Positions 1-8,913 of a stretch of 64,000 bases of DNA are shown piece by piece; within the stretch, counting starts at the first letter, position 1; each line of letters opens with the position of its first letter. Source of the stretch: Azoarcus sp. DD4 (lineage in GTDB: Bacteria > Pseudomonadota > Gammaproteobacteria > Burkholderiales > Rhodocyclaceae); assembly GCF_006496635.1 (NCBI RefSeq), contig NZ_CP022958.1, positions 2,604,001-2,668,000 on the forward strand, given 5' to 3'. The notes below the pieces were generated by a model. The model had not been told where the DNA came from and ran no database searches. It worked only from the letters and a program-made list of their open reading frames with translations. The position numbers and the translations under genes were made by a program.

Positions 1-2
1 AG

Positions 3-1271
3 TTCATTGCCCCGCGCGACTTCGACGACACGGCCTGGGCCGCTTTCGTCAGCTGCCTGGACTATGTGGCGCTCGACGCCCGCGCCGCCGCCGACTACGC
101 TGGCCTGGCCGCGCTGCTGGCCGACGATCCCGCACGGGTGCGGGTGTTCTACCTGGCGACCGCGCCCAGCCTGTTCGCCTCGATCTGCGAGAACCTCGGT
201 GCCGCCGGGCTGGTGACACCAGACAGCCGGGTGGTGCTGGAAAAGCCGCTCGGCCGCGACCTCGCCTCGGCGCGCCGCATCAACGAGCAGGTCGGCGCCA
301 TCTTCCGCGAGGAGCAGATCTACCGGATCGACCACTACCTCGGTAAGGAAACGGTGCAGAACCTGATCGCGCTGCGCTTCGGCAACACTCTGTTCGAACC
401 CCTGTGGAGCCGCGCCTGCGTGCGCGACGTGCAGATCACGCTGGCCGAAACGGTGGGCGTGGAAGGGCGCGGCGAGTTCTACGACAACACCGGCGCACTG
501 CGCGACATGGTGCAGAACCATCTGCTGCAGTTGCTGTGCATTGTGGCGATGGAGCCGCCGTCCAGCATCGACCCGGATGCGATGCGCGACGAGAAGCTGA
601 AGGTGCTGCGTGCGCTGCGGCCGATGAGCGCCGAGGAGGTGGCGACGCGCACCGTGCGCGGCCAGTACCGCGCCGGCGCCATCGACGGCCGGCCGGTGCC
701 CGCCTACCTGGAAGAAGCCGGCATCCCGGCCGGCAGCCGCAGCGAAACCTTCGTCGCGCTCAAGGCCGAACTCGACAACTGGCGCTGGGCCGGCGTGCCC
801 TTCTACCTGCGCACCGGCAAGCGCATGCAGGAGCGGCTGGCCGAGATCGTGGTGAACTTCCGCGACGTGCCGCATGCGCTGTTCCCGTCGGTGAGCGGCG
901 AGCGTGCGCCCAACCGGCTGGTGATCCGGCTGCAGCCGGACGAAGGACTGGAACTGCATCTGATGGCCAAGGTGCCGGGCGACGAGATGCGGGTGCGGCC
1001 GGTGGCGCTCAACCTCGACTTCGCCGAAACCTACGATACCCGCCAGTGGGATGCCTACGAGCGCCTGCTGATGGATGTCATCCGCGGCAAGCTGACGCTG
1101 TTCATGCGGCGCGACGAACTCGACGCCGCCTGGCGCTGGATCGAACCCATCCTCGACGGCTGGGAGCAGGATCCGACGCCGCCGCGGCCTTACACCGCGG
1201 GCACCTGGGGGCCGGCCGCCTCCAGTGCGCTGGTCGGCCGCGACGGCCTGGCCTGGCTGCAGGATTCCTGA
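3..1271 (+). CDS. zwf: Glucose-6-phosphate 1-dehydrogenase, 5' truncated (copy 1)
   Basis: Oxidises glucose 6-phosphate to 6-phosphogluconolactone with NAD(P)+, the entry to the Entner-Doudoroff and pentose phosphate routes in the cytosol. The open frame runs in from the window edge, so the N-terminal Rossmann part with the nucleotide-binding GxxGDL motif is missing. The active-site signature DHYLGKE is present, followed by the conserved C-terminal half ending in YTAGTWGPAASS. It closely parallels the complete zwf at 12929-14389, so this is a paralogue pair. The pgl start lies 2 bases after the stop, so the two genes are translationally close. Family assignment is secure; the true start is outside the window. 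Confidence 0.96.
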   Translation, partial: FIAPRDFDDTAWAAFVSCLDYVALDARAAADYAGLAALLADDPARVRVFYLATAPSLFASICENLGAAGLVTPDSRVVLEKPLGRDLASARRINEQVGAIFREEQIYRIDHYLGKETVQNLIALRFGNTLFEPLWSRACVRDVQITLAETVGVEGRGEFYDNTGALRDMVQNHLLQLLCIVAMEPPSSIDPDAMRDEKLKVLRALRPMSAEEVATRTVRGQYRAGAIDGRPVPAYLEEAGIPAGSRSETFVALKAELDNWRWAGVPFYLRTGKRMQERLAEIVVNFRDVPHALFPSVSGERAPNRLVIRLQPDEGLELHLMAKVPGDEMRVRPVALNLDFAETYDTRQWDAYERLLMDVIRGKLTLFMRRDELDAAWRWIEPILDGWEQDPTPPRPYTAGTWGPAASSALVGRDGLAWLQDS

Positions 1272-1273
1272 TC

Positions 1274-2005
1274 ATGATGACGACAGACATGCTTGCGCTA
1301 CCCGCCCATGTGCGCCAGCAGCGCTTCGACGACGGCAGGGCGATGGCCGAAGCCCTGGCCGACCGCGTTGCCGCCATGCTGCGGCACAACCTGGGCCTGC
1401 GCGGCGAGGCCAGCCTGGTGGTGGCCGGCGGCCGCAGCCCGGTGCCTTTCCTGCGCGCGCTGTCGCAGCGCAAGCTGCCCTGGGAGCGCGTGCGGGTGAC
1501 GCTGGCCGACGAGCGCTGGTTACCGGCGGAGCATCCCGACAGCAACGCAGGGCTGGTGCAGGCCAACCTGCTGCAGGGGCCTGCCGCCGCGGCCCGCCTG
1601 GTGCCGCTGTACGGCGGCGAGGCGGATCCGGTGGCGGGGCTGGCGGCCTGCGCCGAACGCATGAAGGCGGTGCCGCAGCCCTTCGACGTGGTGGTGCTCG
1701 GCATGGGCGAGGACGGCCATTTCGCCTCGCTCTTCCCGGGCGTGCCGGGGCTGGCCACGCTGCTCGGGCCAGATGCGCCGCAGCTGGCGGCGATCGATCC
1801 GCCGGCGGCAGCCCATCCGCGCATCAGCTTCAGTCTTGCTGCGCTGCAGCGCTCGCGCAACGTGTTCCTGCAGATCGCCGGCGCGCGCAAGCTCGCCGTC
1901 ATCGAGCAGGCTGCGGCGCGGGGAGACGCTTTGTTGCAACCGGTGGCGGCCTTGTTGCGCCAAACCTCGGCACCATTGCAGGTATTCTTCAGCCCGTCCG
2001 AATAG
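1274..2005 (+). CDS. pgl: 6-phosphogluconolactonase
   Basis: Hydrolyses 6-phosphogluconolactone to 6-phosphogluconate, the step after Zwf. The protein is 243 aa, typical of DevB/Pgl. It carries the family pattern VLGMGEDGHFASLFPG in the middle and an early VVAGGRSP segment. The ATG at 1274 follows the zwf stop by 2 bases; a second ATG at 1277 is equally possible. The order zwf-pgl-hexR-pgi points to one sugar-phosphate operon. Confidence 0.94.
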   Translation: MMTTDMLALPAHVRQQRFDDGRAMAEALADRVAAMLRHNLGLRGEASLVVAGGRSPVPFLRALSQRKLPWERVRVTLADERWLPAEHPDSNAGLVQANLLQGPAAAARLVPLYGGEADPVAGLAACAERMKAVPQPFDVVVLGMGEDGHFASLFPGVPGLATLLGPDAPQLAAIDPPAAAHPRISFSLAALQRSRNVFLQIAGARKLAVIEQAAARGDALLQPVAALLRQTSAPLQVFFSPSE

Positions 2006-2074
2006 AATTCGGCGCGGAGCCGTCGCAGCCGGCCGGCATCGGGAGGCGCGAGGGCATCAGAAAAAGGTTAAGGA

Positions 2075-2986
2075 ATGGACGACCAACCCATCATCAGCCC
2101 GTCGGCGACGGGCGAGGCCGACGGCCGTCAGGTCAGCACCCTGCTGGCCCGCATCGAAGCAAGCATCCCCGATCTGCGCAAGTCCGAACGCGCCGTCGCC
2201 GATTTCGTGCTCGGCCATCCCAACGAGGTGTTGAGCATCTCGATTGCCGAGCTGGCCTACCGCGTCGGCGTCAGCCAGCCGACGGTGGCCCGCTTCGTCA
2301 ATGCGCTCGGCTTTTCCGGCTTCAAGGATTTCAAGCTGCGGCTGGCGCAGAGCCTGGCCACCGGAGTGCCCTATGTGCACCGCGATGTCGGCCCCGACGA
2401 CTCGCTCGACGAAGTGGCGCCCAAGGTATTCAACCGCACCATCGGCGCGCTGATGAGCGTGCGCAACCAGCTCGACGCGGCGCGCCTAGGCCGCGCGGTG
2501 GAACTGATCACCCGTGCGGGGCGCATGGAGTTCTACGGCATCGGCAACTCCGGCATCGTCGCCACCGACGCCCAGCACAAGTTCTTCCGCTTCGGCATTC
2601 CCTCGGTCGCCTACAGCGATCCGCACACTCAGGGCATGGCCGCGACGCTGCTCGAAGAGGGCGACGTGGTGGTGGCGATCTCCGCCAGCGGCCGCACGCC
2701 GGAGCTGATCCGTGCCTGCGAACTGGCGCGCGAGGCCGGCGCGGAGGTGATCGCGATCACCGCCAGCGGCTCGCCGCTGGCGCGCGCGGCGAGCCTCACG
2801 CTGGCGGCCGACGTGCCGGAAGACCCGGATGTCTATGCGCCGATGACTTCCCGCATCGCCCACCTCGCCATCATCGACGTGCTGTCGGTGAGCGTGGCGC
2901 TGGCAAGCGGTCCCGAACTGATCAAGCGTCTGGAACGCACCAAGCAGACTTTGCGCGACAAGCGCATCCGCGGTTACGAAGCCTGA
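2075..2986 (+). CDS. hexR: RpiR-family transcriptional regulator, HexR type
   Basis: Predicted repressor of hexose catabolism whose ligand in studied HexR proteins is 2-keto-3-deoxy-6-phosphogluconate. The 303 aa protein has an N-terminal RpiR helix-turn-helix (about residues 20-95, with SQPTVARFVNALGFSGFKDFK) and a C-terminal SIS sugar-phosphate domain (about 140-270, with EFYGIGNSGIVATDAQHKF and ISASGRTPELI). An AAGG ribosome site precedes the ATG. It sits between pgl and pgi. A second RpiR module fused to glucokinase occurs at 14761, so two HexR-like regulators may share targets. HexR is inferred from context and domain sequence. Confidence 0.88.
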   Translation: MDDQPIISPSATGEADGRQVSTLLARIEASIPDLRKSERAVADFVLGHPNEVLSISIAELAYRVGVSQPTVARFVNALGFSGFKDFKLRLAQSLATGVPYVHRDVGPDDSLDEVAPKVFNRTIGALMSVRNQLDAARLGRAVELITRAGRMEFYGIGNSGIVATDAQHKFFRFGIPSVAYSDPHTQGMAATLLEEGDVVVAISASGRTPELIRACELAREAGAEVIAITASGSPLARAASLTLAADVPEDPDVYAPMTSRIAHLAIIDVLSVSVALASGPELIKRLERTKQTLRDKRIRGYEA

Positions 2987-3034
2987 ACTGAAACGAAACG
3001 ACTCCACGCTTGAGACTGCTCGGCAAATACTGAC

Positions 3035-4675
3035 ATGGACCAACTGACGAATACCCCCGCCTGGCGGGCGCTGGCCGCCCATCGTGCCGAACTCGGCGAT
3101 GTGCGGATGCGCGCACAGTTCGAGGCTGACCCCGGCCGTTTCGAGCGCCATACGCTGCGCGCCGCCGGCCTCTTTCTCGACTACTCCAAGAACCGCATCG
3201 ACGACCGTACGCTGCCGCTGCTGCTGGCGCTGGCGCGCGAGCGCGGGCTGGACGGCGCGCGCGCGGCGATGTTCGCCGGCCGCCGCATCAACAACACCGA
3301 AGACCGCGCGGTGCTGCACGTGGCGCTACGCAACCGGTCCGATACGCCCATCGAAGTCGACGGCAAGGACGTGATGCCGGCGGTGCGCGAGGTGCTGGCG
3401 CGCATGGGCGAATTCGCCGAGGCGGTGCGCGAAGGCCTGTGGCGCGGATACACCCGCGAGGCGATCACCGACGTGGTGAACATCGGCATCGGCGGCTCCG
3501 ACCTCGGCCCGGCGATGGTCTGCCAGGCGCTCGCCACCCACGGCCATCCGCGCCTGAGGATGCATTTCGTTTCCAACATCGACGGCGACCATCTGGCGGG
3601 CGTGCTGGCCGGGCTCAACCCGGCGCGCACCCTGTTCGTGATCGCCTCCAAGACCTTCACCACCATCGAGACGATGACCAACGCCGCCAGCGCGCGCAAA
3701 TGGTTCCTCGCCGGCGGCGGCAGCGAGGCGGACATCGCCCGCCATTTCGTCGCGGTGTCGACCAATGCCGAGCGCGTCGCCGCCTTCGGCATCGATCTCG
3801 CCAACATGTTCGGCTTCTGGGACTGGGTGGGCGGCCGCTATTCGCTATGGTCGGCGGTCGGCCTGCCGATCGCGCTGCAGGTCGGGCGGGCGCGCTTCGA
3901 GGAACTGCTGGACGGCGCGCATGCGATGGACCGCCACTTCGTCGAGGCGCCGCTGGAGGCCAACATGCCGGTCATCCTCGGCCTGCTGGGCGTCTGGTAC
4001 CGCGGCTTCTTCGGCGCCGGCAGCCTGTGCGTGGCGCCCTATGCGCAGGCGCTGGCGCGGCTGCCGGCCTATCTGCAGCAGCTCGAGATGGAAAGCAACG
4101 GCAAGTCGGTGACGCGCGACGGCCAGCCGGTCGACGCCGCCACCTGCCCGGTGATCTGGGGCGAGCCCGGCACCAACGGCCAGCACGCCTTCTTCCAGCT
4201 GCTGCACCAGGGCACCGACCTGATCCCGGTCGACTTCATCGCGCCGCTCGCCGCCGGCCACGGCCTGCCCGACCACCACCGCCTGCTGCTGGCCAACTGC
4301 ATCGCCCAGAGCAAGGCGCTGATGGTGGGCAAGAGCGCCGACGAGGTGCGCGCCGAACTCGGCGCTGCCGGCATGGCGGGCGAGGCGCTCGAAGCGCTGG
4401 TGCCGCACCGCGTCTTCCCTGGCAACCGGCCGAGCAACACGCTGTTGCTGCCGGACCTGTCGCCGGCGGCGCTGGGTGCGCTGATCGCGCTCTACGAACA
4501 CAAGGTGTTCGTACAGAGCGTGATCTGGGGCATCAACGCCTTCGACCAATGGGGCGTTGAACTGGGCAAGCAGATCGCCAGCCGCATCGGCGCGGAACTG
4601 GCCGGCGAGCCGCTCGGTGCCCACGATGCGTCGTCGCGCGGTCTGATCGAAATGGCGCGCGACGCGTTGGCCTGA
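3035..4675 (+). CDS. pgi: Glucose-6-phosphate isomerase
   Basis: Interconverts glucose 6-phosphate and fructose 6-phosphate. The 546 aa length is normal for the bacterial long form. Both family signatures are visible: DWVGGRYSLWSAVG near the middle and FDQWGVELGKQIA near the C terminus; the MESNGKSVT stretch contains the expected catalytic glutamate. It follows hexR by 48 bases and is closed by a GC-rich hairpin. Pgi would let fructose 6-phosphate feed the Zwf route, which fits a fructokinase gene nearby. Confidence 0.96.
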   Translation: MDQLTNTPAWRALAAHRAELGDVRMRAQFEADPGRFERHTLRAAGLFLDYSKNRIDDRTLPLLLALARERGLDGARAAMFAGRRINNTEDRAVLHVALRNRSDTPIEVDGKDVMPAVREVLARMGEFAEAVREGLWRGYTREAITDVVNIGIGGSDLGPAMVCQALATHGHPRLRMHFVSNIDGDHLAGVLAGLNPARTLFVIASKTFTTIETMTNAASARKWFLAGGGSEADIARHFVAVSTNAERVAAFGIDLANMFGFWDWVGGRYSLWSAVGLPIALQVGRARFEELLDGAHAMDRHFVEAPLEANMPVILGLLGVWYRGFFGAGSLCVAPYAQALARLPAYLQQLEMESNGKSVTRDGQPVDAATCPVIWGEPGTNGQHAFFQLLHQGTDLIPVDFIAPLAAGHGLPDHHRLLLANCIAQSKALMVGKSADEVRAELGAAGMAGEALEALVPHRVFPGNRPSNTLLLPDLSPAALGALIALYEHKVFVQSVIWGINAFDQWGVELGKQIASRIGAELAGEPLGAHDASSRGLIEMARDALA

Positions 4676-4690
4676 ACTCACATGCAGTCG

Positions 4691-4722
4691 CGGCCGGGCG
4701 TCGTGCCCGGCCGTTGTCGTTT
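4691..4722 (+). terminator. Rho-independent-like terminator after pgi
   Basis: Perfect 9-bp arms CGGCCGGGC (4691-4699) and GCCCGGCCG (4705-4713) with loop GTCGT, followed by TTGTCGTTT. It separates pgi from the oxidoreductase at 4738, though some read-through is likely because the U-tract is interrupted. Confidence 0.65.
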
Positions 4723-4737
4723 ACGGAGGAATCGCGC

Positions 4738-5823
4738 ATGACCAAGCCTACCGCTCCGCTGCAGGTCGCGCTCGTCGGCTACGGCTATGCCGGCCGCACG
4801 CTGCACCTGCCCCTGATCCAGGCCACACCCGGCCTGGCGCTGCACACCGTGGTGACCAGCCGGCCGGAAGAGGTGCGCGACAGCGTGCCGGCGGTGAAGG
4901 CCGTGCCGCACCCGGCCGATGCCTTTGCCGATCCCGCGATCGCGCTGGTGGTGATCGCCACCCCGGACCACACCCATGCCGCGCTGGCCGAGGCGGCCTT
5001 GCTGGCCGGCAAGCACGTGGTGGTCGACAAACCCTTCACCCTGAGCCTGGCCGACGCCCGCCGGCTGGCGGCGCTGGCCGCCGAACGCGGGGTGTTGCTG
5101 TCGGTGTTCCAGAACCGCCGCTGGGACAGCGACTTTCTCGGCCTGCAGGCGATGCTCGCCGATGGCCGGCTCGGCACGCTGAGTCATCTCGAATCCCGCT
5201 TCGACCGCTTCCGGCCGGTGCCGCGCACCCAGGGCGGGCGGCTGGACCGCAATGTCTGGCTGGATCTAGGCCCGCACCTGGTGGATCAGGCACTGCTGCT
5301 GTTCGGCGTGCCGGCGCGGGTCGGCGGGCTGATCGTGCGCCAGCGCGAAGGTGCCGAGGCGGACGACTGGTGCCAGATGCAGCTCGACTACGGCCGGCTG
5401 CAGGTGGTGCTCGGCGCTTCGCTGCTGGTGGCAGGCGGCGTGCCGCGCTTTGCCGCGCACGGCAGCGGCGGCAGCTGGATCAAGTACGGGCTGGACGAGC
5501 AGGAGAGCCAGCTGCGCGCCGGTCTGCTGCCGGGCGCGCCCGACTGGGGCCGCGATCCTCGTCCCGGCCATCTGCATCTTGGGGAGGGGCGGATCGAAGA
5601 CCATGCGGTGCCGCCGGGCGACTATCGCATCTACTACGCGGCGGTGCGCGACGCGCTGGTCGCGCAGGCACCCAATCCGGTGACGCCGGCGCAGGCGGTC
5701 GCCACCATGGCGGTGCTGGAGACCGGGGTGGAGGCTGCACGCGCCGGGCGCATGCTCCAACTGCCGCTGACTGCGGCGGAGATTGCCGCGCTCGCGGCGC
5801 CGCTTTTCCCGCCGCTGGTCTGA
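4738..5823 (+). CDS. Gfo/Idh/MocA-family NAD(P)-dependent oxidoreductase
   Basis: Cytosolic dehydrogenase of sugars or related polyols; the substrate cannot be told from sequence. The N-terminal Rossmann fold starts with VALVGYGYAGRTLHLPL (about residues 8-24), and the usual EKP active-site motif reads DKPFTLSLADA. The C-terminal domain has the DLGPHLVDQAL pattern of the family. The start at 4738 is chosen because GGAGGA lies 6-11 bases upstream; an earlier in-frame start at 4714 has no such site and lies in the terminator region. The length is 361 aa. It may be a stand-alone gene in the sugar cluster. Confidence 0.85.
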   Translation: MTKPTAPLQVALVGYGYAGRTLHLPLIQATPGLALHTVVTSRPEEVRDSVPAVKAVPHPADAFADPAIALVVIATPDHTHAALAEAALLAGKHVVVDKPFTLSLADARRLAALAAERGVLLSVFQNRRWDSDFLGLQAMLADGRLGTLSHLESRFDRFRPVPRTQGGRLDRNVWLDLGPHLVDQALLLFGVPARVGGLIVRQREGAEADDWCQMQLDYGRLQVVLGASLLVAGGVPRFAAHGSGGSWIKYGLDEQESQLRAGLLPGAPDWGRDPRPGHLHLGEGRIEDHAVPPGDYRIYYAAVRDALVAQAPNPVTPAQAVATMAVLETGVEAARAGRMLQLPLTAAEIAALAAPLFPPLV

Positions 5824-5840
5824 TCGCCCGCCCAGGCGCT

Positions 5841-6764
5841 TTAGAGTTCGGCGCGTCGCGGCATGTCGGCGCCCCTGCGCGAGCAGGTGATGGCCGCCGC
5901 GCGCGCCGCGAAGTCGACCAGGCGGGCCAGCGCCTCGACATCCATCTCGGCCAGCGCCGCCGGGTCGAGCTGCCCGGTTTCGGCGAGGTGCGCCAGCATC
6001 GCCGCCTGGAAGGTGTCGCCGGCGCCGACGGTATCCACCGTGGCGACGCGCGGCGCCGGCACATCCACCCGGCCGCGGGCGTTCCAGGCGCTGGCGCCGG
6101 CCGCACCGCGGGTGACGACCACCAGGCCGCAGCCGCCGGCCAGCCAGCGCCGGGCGAGCGCTGCTTCGTCGGTGGCGCCATAGAGCAGGTGCAGGTCTTC
6201 GTCGCTGATCTTGACCAGGTGGGCGAGGCCGGTCAGCACGTCCACCCTTTCACGCCAGCGCGCCACCGAGGGTTCGACGTTGAGCCGGATGTTGGGGTCG
6301 TAGGCGATCAGGCGGCGGTCGTGCTCGCGCCGCACCAGCGCTTCGAGCGCGCCGGCGACCGGTTCCACCACGGTGGCGTAGGAGCCGAGATGGATGGCGC
6401 GAACGCCCTCGTCCAGCTCGGGCAGCTGGTCGCGGCTCAGCAGCCGGTCGGCCGCGCCGTTGCCGTAGAAGGCGTAGCGCGGCACGCCGGCAGCGTCGAG
6501 TTCGACCATGCCCAGCGTGGTGGGCGCGTCGAACAGCGGACACAGTCCGGTTTCCACCCCCTCCTGCGACAGCGTGCGCACCAGGCGTTCGCCCAGCATG
6601 TCCCGCGCCAGGCCGCTGAGGAAGGCGACCTGCTGGCCGAGGCGGGCGAGCCCGACGGCGACGTTGAAGGGCGAGCCGCCGGGGCGCGCGTCCAGGTGCA
6701 GGGCCTTGTTGCTTTCGTCGCCGATGAAGACGTCGAACAGGGCTTCGCCACAAACGAGAAACAT
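5841..6764 (-). CDS. PfkB-family sugar kinase, probable fructokinase
   Basis: Phosphorylates a sugar with ATP in the cytosol, likely the sugar imported by the ABC system directly upstream. The 307 aa protein has the N-terminal GGSPFNVAVGLARLG motif and the C-terminal DTVGAGDTFQAAML motif with the catalytic aspartate. It is the last gene of the minus-strand set ROK regulator - ATPase - permease - binding protein - kinase. This resembles the frc fructose systems of rhizobia in gene content, so fructose is the leading guess, but ribose or another hexose cannot be excluded. No clear ribosome site is seen before the ATG. Confidence 0.85.
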   Translation of the reverse strand: MFLVCGEALFDVFIGDESNKALHLDARPGGSPFNVAVGLARLGQQVAFLSGLARDMLGERLVRTLSQEGVETGLCPLFDAPTTLGMVELDAAGVPRYAFYGNGAADRLLSRDQLPELDEGVRAIHLGSYATVVEPVAGALEALVRREHDRRLIAYDPNIRLNVEPSVARWRERVDVLTGLAHLVKISDEDLHLLYGATDEAALARRWLAGGCGLVVVTRGAAGASAWNARGRVDVPAPRVATVDTVGAGDTFQAAMLAHLAETGQLDPAALAEMDVEALARLVDFAARAAAITCSRRGADMPRRAEL

Positions 6765-6810
6765 GATGAGCTACCGTCGAGGAGGTGGATGGAAACGCGG
6801 TCGGCGGCGG

Positions 6811-7743
6811 TCAGCGCGGCGACGACCAGCCCTTGTAGCTGCCGACGTTGTCGCGGGTGACCAGCGTCGACGGGATCAGCACCATGGGGTTGGCGGGACG
6901 CTTGCCGTTGAGCACGTCGTTGCCGATCATCACCGCCTGCTGCGCCATCGCCCACGGATCCTGGCTGGCCGAGGCTTCGACCTGAGTGTCGGTCTTGAGC
7001 GCGTTCTCGATGTCGGGGGCGCCGTCCACCGAGGCGATCACGAGGCCCTTGCGTTTGAGCTGGCGGGCGGCGAGGTCGGTGCCGATGGCCTGCGGGTCGT
7101 TGATGGTGAATACCGCGTCGAGCTTGGGGAAGCGGGTGAGGTGGCCGAGCATCACGTTCATGCCGCCTTCGCGCGAGCCCTTGCCGTCCTGGTCGTCGGA
7201 CAGCACCTTGATGCCGGGTGTCGCCTTCAGCACTTCCTTGCAACCGGTGACCCGGTCGACCACGGCCGAGACTTGCGGTCCGTTCTGGATGACGACATTG
7301 CCCTGGCCGTTGAGGCGCTTGACGATGTACTCGCAGGCGATGCGGCCGGCCTGGATGTTGTCGGTCTGCACCGTGGCATCCGCCCCGGCGGCAGCCACGT
7401 CGACGCCCACCACCGCGATGCCCGCCTTCTGCGCCTTGCGTACCGCCGGCTCGATCGCCTTGGGGTCGGCGGCGTTCAGCAGAATGAGATCCACGCCAGC
7501 GGAGATGAAGTTGTCGATCTGGGTGAACTGCTTGTTCAGGTCGTAGTCGGCCGACACCGCCAGCACCTTGGCGTTGGGGTAGAGCTCCTTCACCTTGGCT
7601 TCGGCGCCCTTGGCGATGGTGACGAAGAAGGGGTTGCCGAGCGAGCCGACGGTGACGCCGACCGACTTGATCTCGCGCGCCTGGGCGAGGCCGGCAACGA
7701 GGGCGAGGGCGATACCGGCAGCGATGGCCTTGCGATGGAACAT
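6811..7743 (-). CDS. Sugar ABC transporter periplasmic binding protein (RbsB-like)
   Basis: Binds a monosaccharide in the periplasm and delivers it to the permease encoded upstream. The 310 aa protein starts with a Sec signal peptide (MFHRKAIAAGIALALVAGLA, cleavage near AQA-RE) and continues as a Peripla_BP_4 fold (VTVGSLGNPFF, DNIQAGRIA, FTINDPQAIG). The start at 7743 is preceded by GAGGAGA; a longer frame to 7773 has no signal-peptide logic. It lies downstream of the permease with about 100 bases between. Sugar identity is inferred only from the neighbouring PfkB kinase. Confidence 0.88.
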   Translation of the reverse strand: MFHRKAIAAGIALALVAGLAQAREIKSVGVTVGSLGNPFFVTIAKGAEAKVKELYPNAKVLAVSADYDLNKQFTQIDNFISAGVDLILLNAADPKAIEPAVRKAQKAGIAVVGVDVAAAGADATVQTDNIQAGRIACEYIVKRLNGQGNVVIQNGPQVSAVVDRVTGCKEVLKATPGIKVLSDDQDGKGSREGGMNVMLGHLTRFPKLDAVFTINDPQAIGTDLAARQLKRKGLVIASVDGAPDIENALKTDTQVEASASQDPWAMAQQAVMIGNDVLNGKRPANPMVLIPSTLVTRDNVGSYKGWSSPR

Positions 7744-7842
7744 GGAAGTCTCCTCATCCGGTCTTTTTGGCAAGCCGCAATCCGGGACCGGCAGCCGGAT
7801 AGCGGCGAGATGGAAAAATGGTGAAGCGCGAAGGGGGGCGGC

Positions 7843-8877
7843 TCAGGTGCGGGCGCCGCTCTGGCGGTAGCGGTCGAGCGCGACCGCGCCGATGATGACC
7901 AGGCCCTTGATGATGTATTGCCAGATATCGGACACGCCCAGCAGCACCAGGCCGTTGGTGAGCACCGCGATGATGAGCGCGCCGATCAGGGTGCCGAGGA
8001 TGGAGCCGACGCCGCCGACGAAGCTGGTGCCGCCGAGGATGACCGCCGCGATCGCGTCCAGCTCGTAGGACTGGCCGAGCTGCAGGCCGTTGGCGGCGAG
8101 CAGCCGCGCGGAGGTCATCACCGCGCCGAGGCCGGCGAGCAGGCCCGACATCGCATAGACGAAGAGCAGCACCTTCCACACCTTGATGCCCGACAGGCGC
8201 GCCGCTTCCGGGTTGCTGCCGACCGAGTAGATGTGCAGGCCGAGCACGGTGCGGCGCAGGATGAACCACGAGCCGGCGATCACTGCGGCGGCAATCCACA
8301 CCAGCCAGGGAATGCCGAGCAGGTTGTCGTTGCCGATGAAGGCGAAGGGCAGGTCGGGGTTGAACACCGTCTTGTCGTCGCCGAGCAGGCGGGCGATGCC
8401 CCGCACCGCGGTCAGCGCGCCGAGCGTGACGATGAAGGGTGGCAGCTTGCCGAAGGCGACCAGGCTGCCGTTCATCAGGCCGAAGGCCAGCCCGGTGGCG
8501 AGACCGGCGGTGATGCCCAGCATGCCGCCGCCGGGCAGCGTCGAGCCCATCACCGACACCACCGCGGCGGCGGCGAGGATGGAGCCCACCGACAGGTCGA
8601 TGCCGGCGGTGAGGATGACGAAGGTCATGCCGGCGGCGAGCACGATGTTGATCGAAGCCTGCTGGGCGATGATGGAGATGTTCTGCGCGGTGAGGAAGCC
8701 TTCGGCCAGCACGCCGAAGCCGCCAGCAAGCAGGATGAGCACCGGCAGCATGCCGACGGCGCGCATCGTGGATTGGAAACGCTCGCGCGCGGTCGGCTGG
8801 TGTGGGGCGCGCGCCGCGCCGGGCTGAGGAACGGACGGGGCGATCGGCGTGGGGGTCTGGCTCATTGTCTTCTCCAT
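7843..8877 (-). CDS. Sugar ABC transporter permease (RbsC/FrcC-like)
   Basis: Inner-membrane channel subunit of the ribose-type importer. The 344 aa protein has the BPD_transp_2 fold with many hydrophobic helices and the family segments MTFVILTAGIDLSVGS and ILGGTSFVGGVGSILGTLIG. A second ATG at 8865 with GGAGAAG upstream could be the real start, removing four residues. It is placed between the ATPase and the binding protein of the same operon. Confidence 0.9.
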   Translation of the reverse strand: MEKTMSQTPTPIAPSVPQPGAARAPHQPTARERFQSTMRAVGMLPVLILLAGGFGVLAEGFLTAQNISIIAQQASINIVLAAGMTFVILTAGIDLSVGSILAAAAVVSVMGSTLPGGGMLGITAGLATGLAFGLMNGSLVAFGKLPPFIVTLGALTAVRGIARLLGDDKTVFNPDLPFAFIGNDNLLGIPWLVWIAAAVIAGSWFILRRTVLGLHIYSVGSNPEAARLSGIKVWKVLLFVYAMSGLLAGLGAVMTSARLLAANGLQLGQSYELDAIAAVILGGTSFVGGVGSILGTLIGALIIAVLTNGLVLLGVSDIWQYIIKGLVIIGAVALDRYRQSGART

Positions 8878-8913
8878 GATTTTTGTCTCCTGCTCTCGTG
8901 TGGGGCGCGCCTT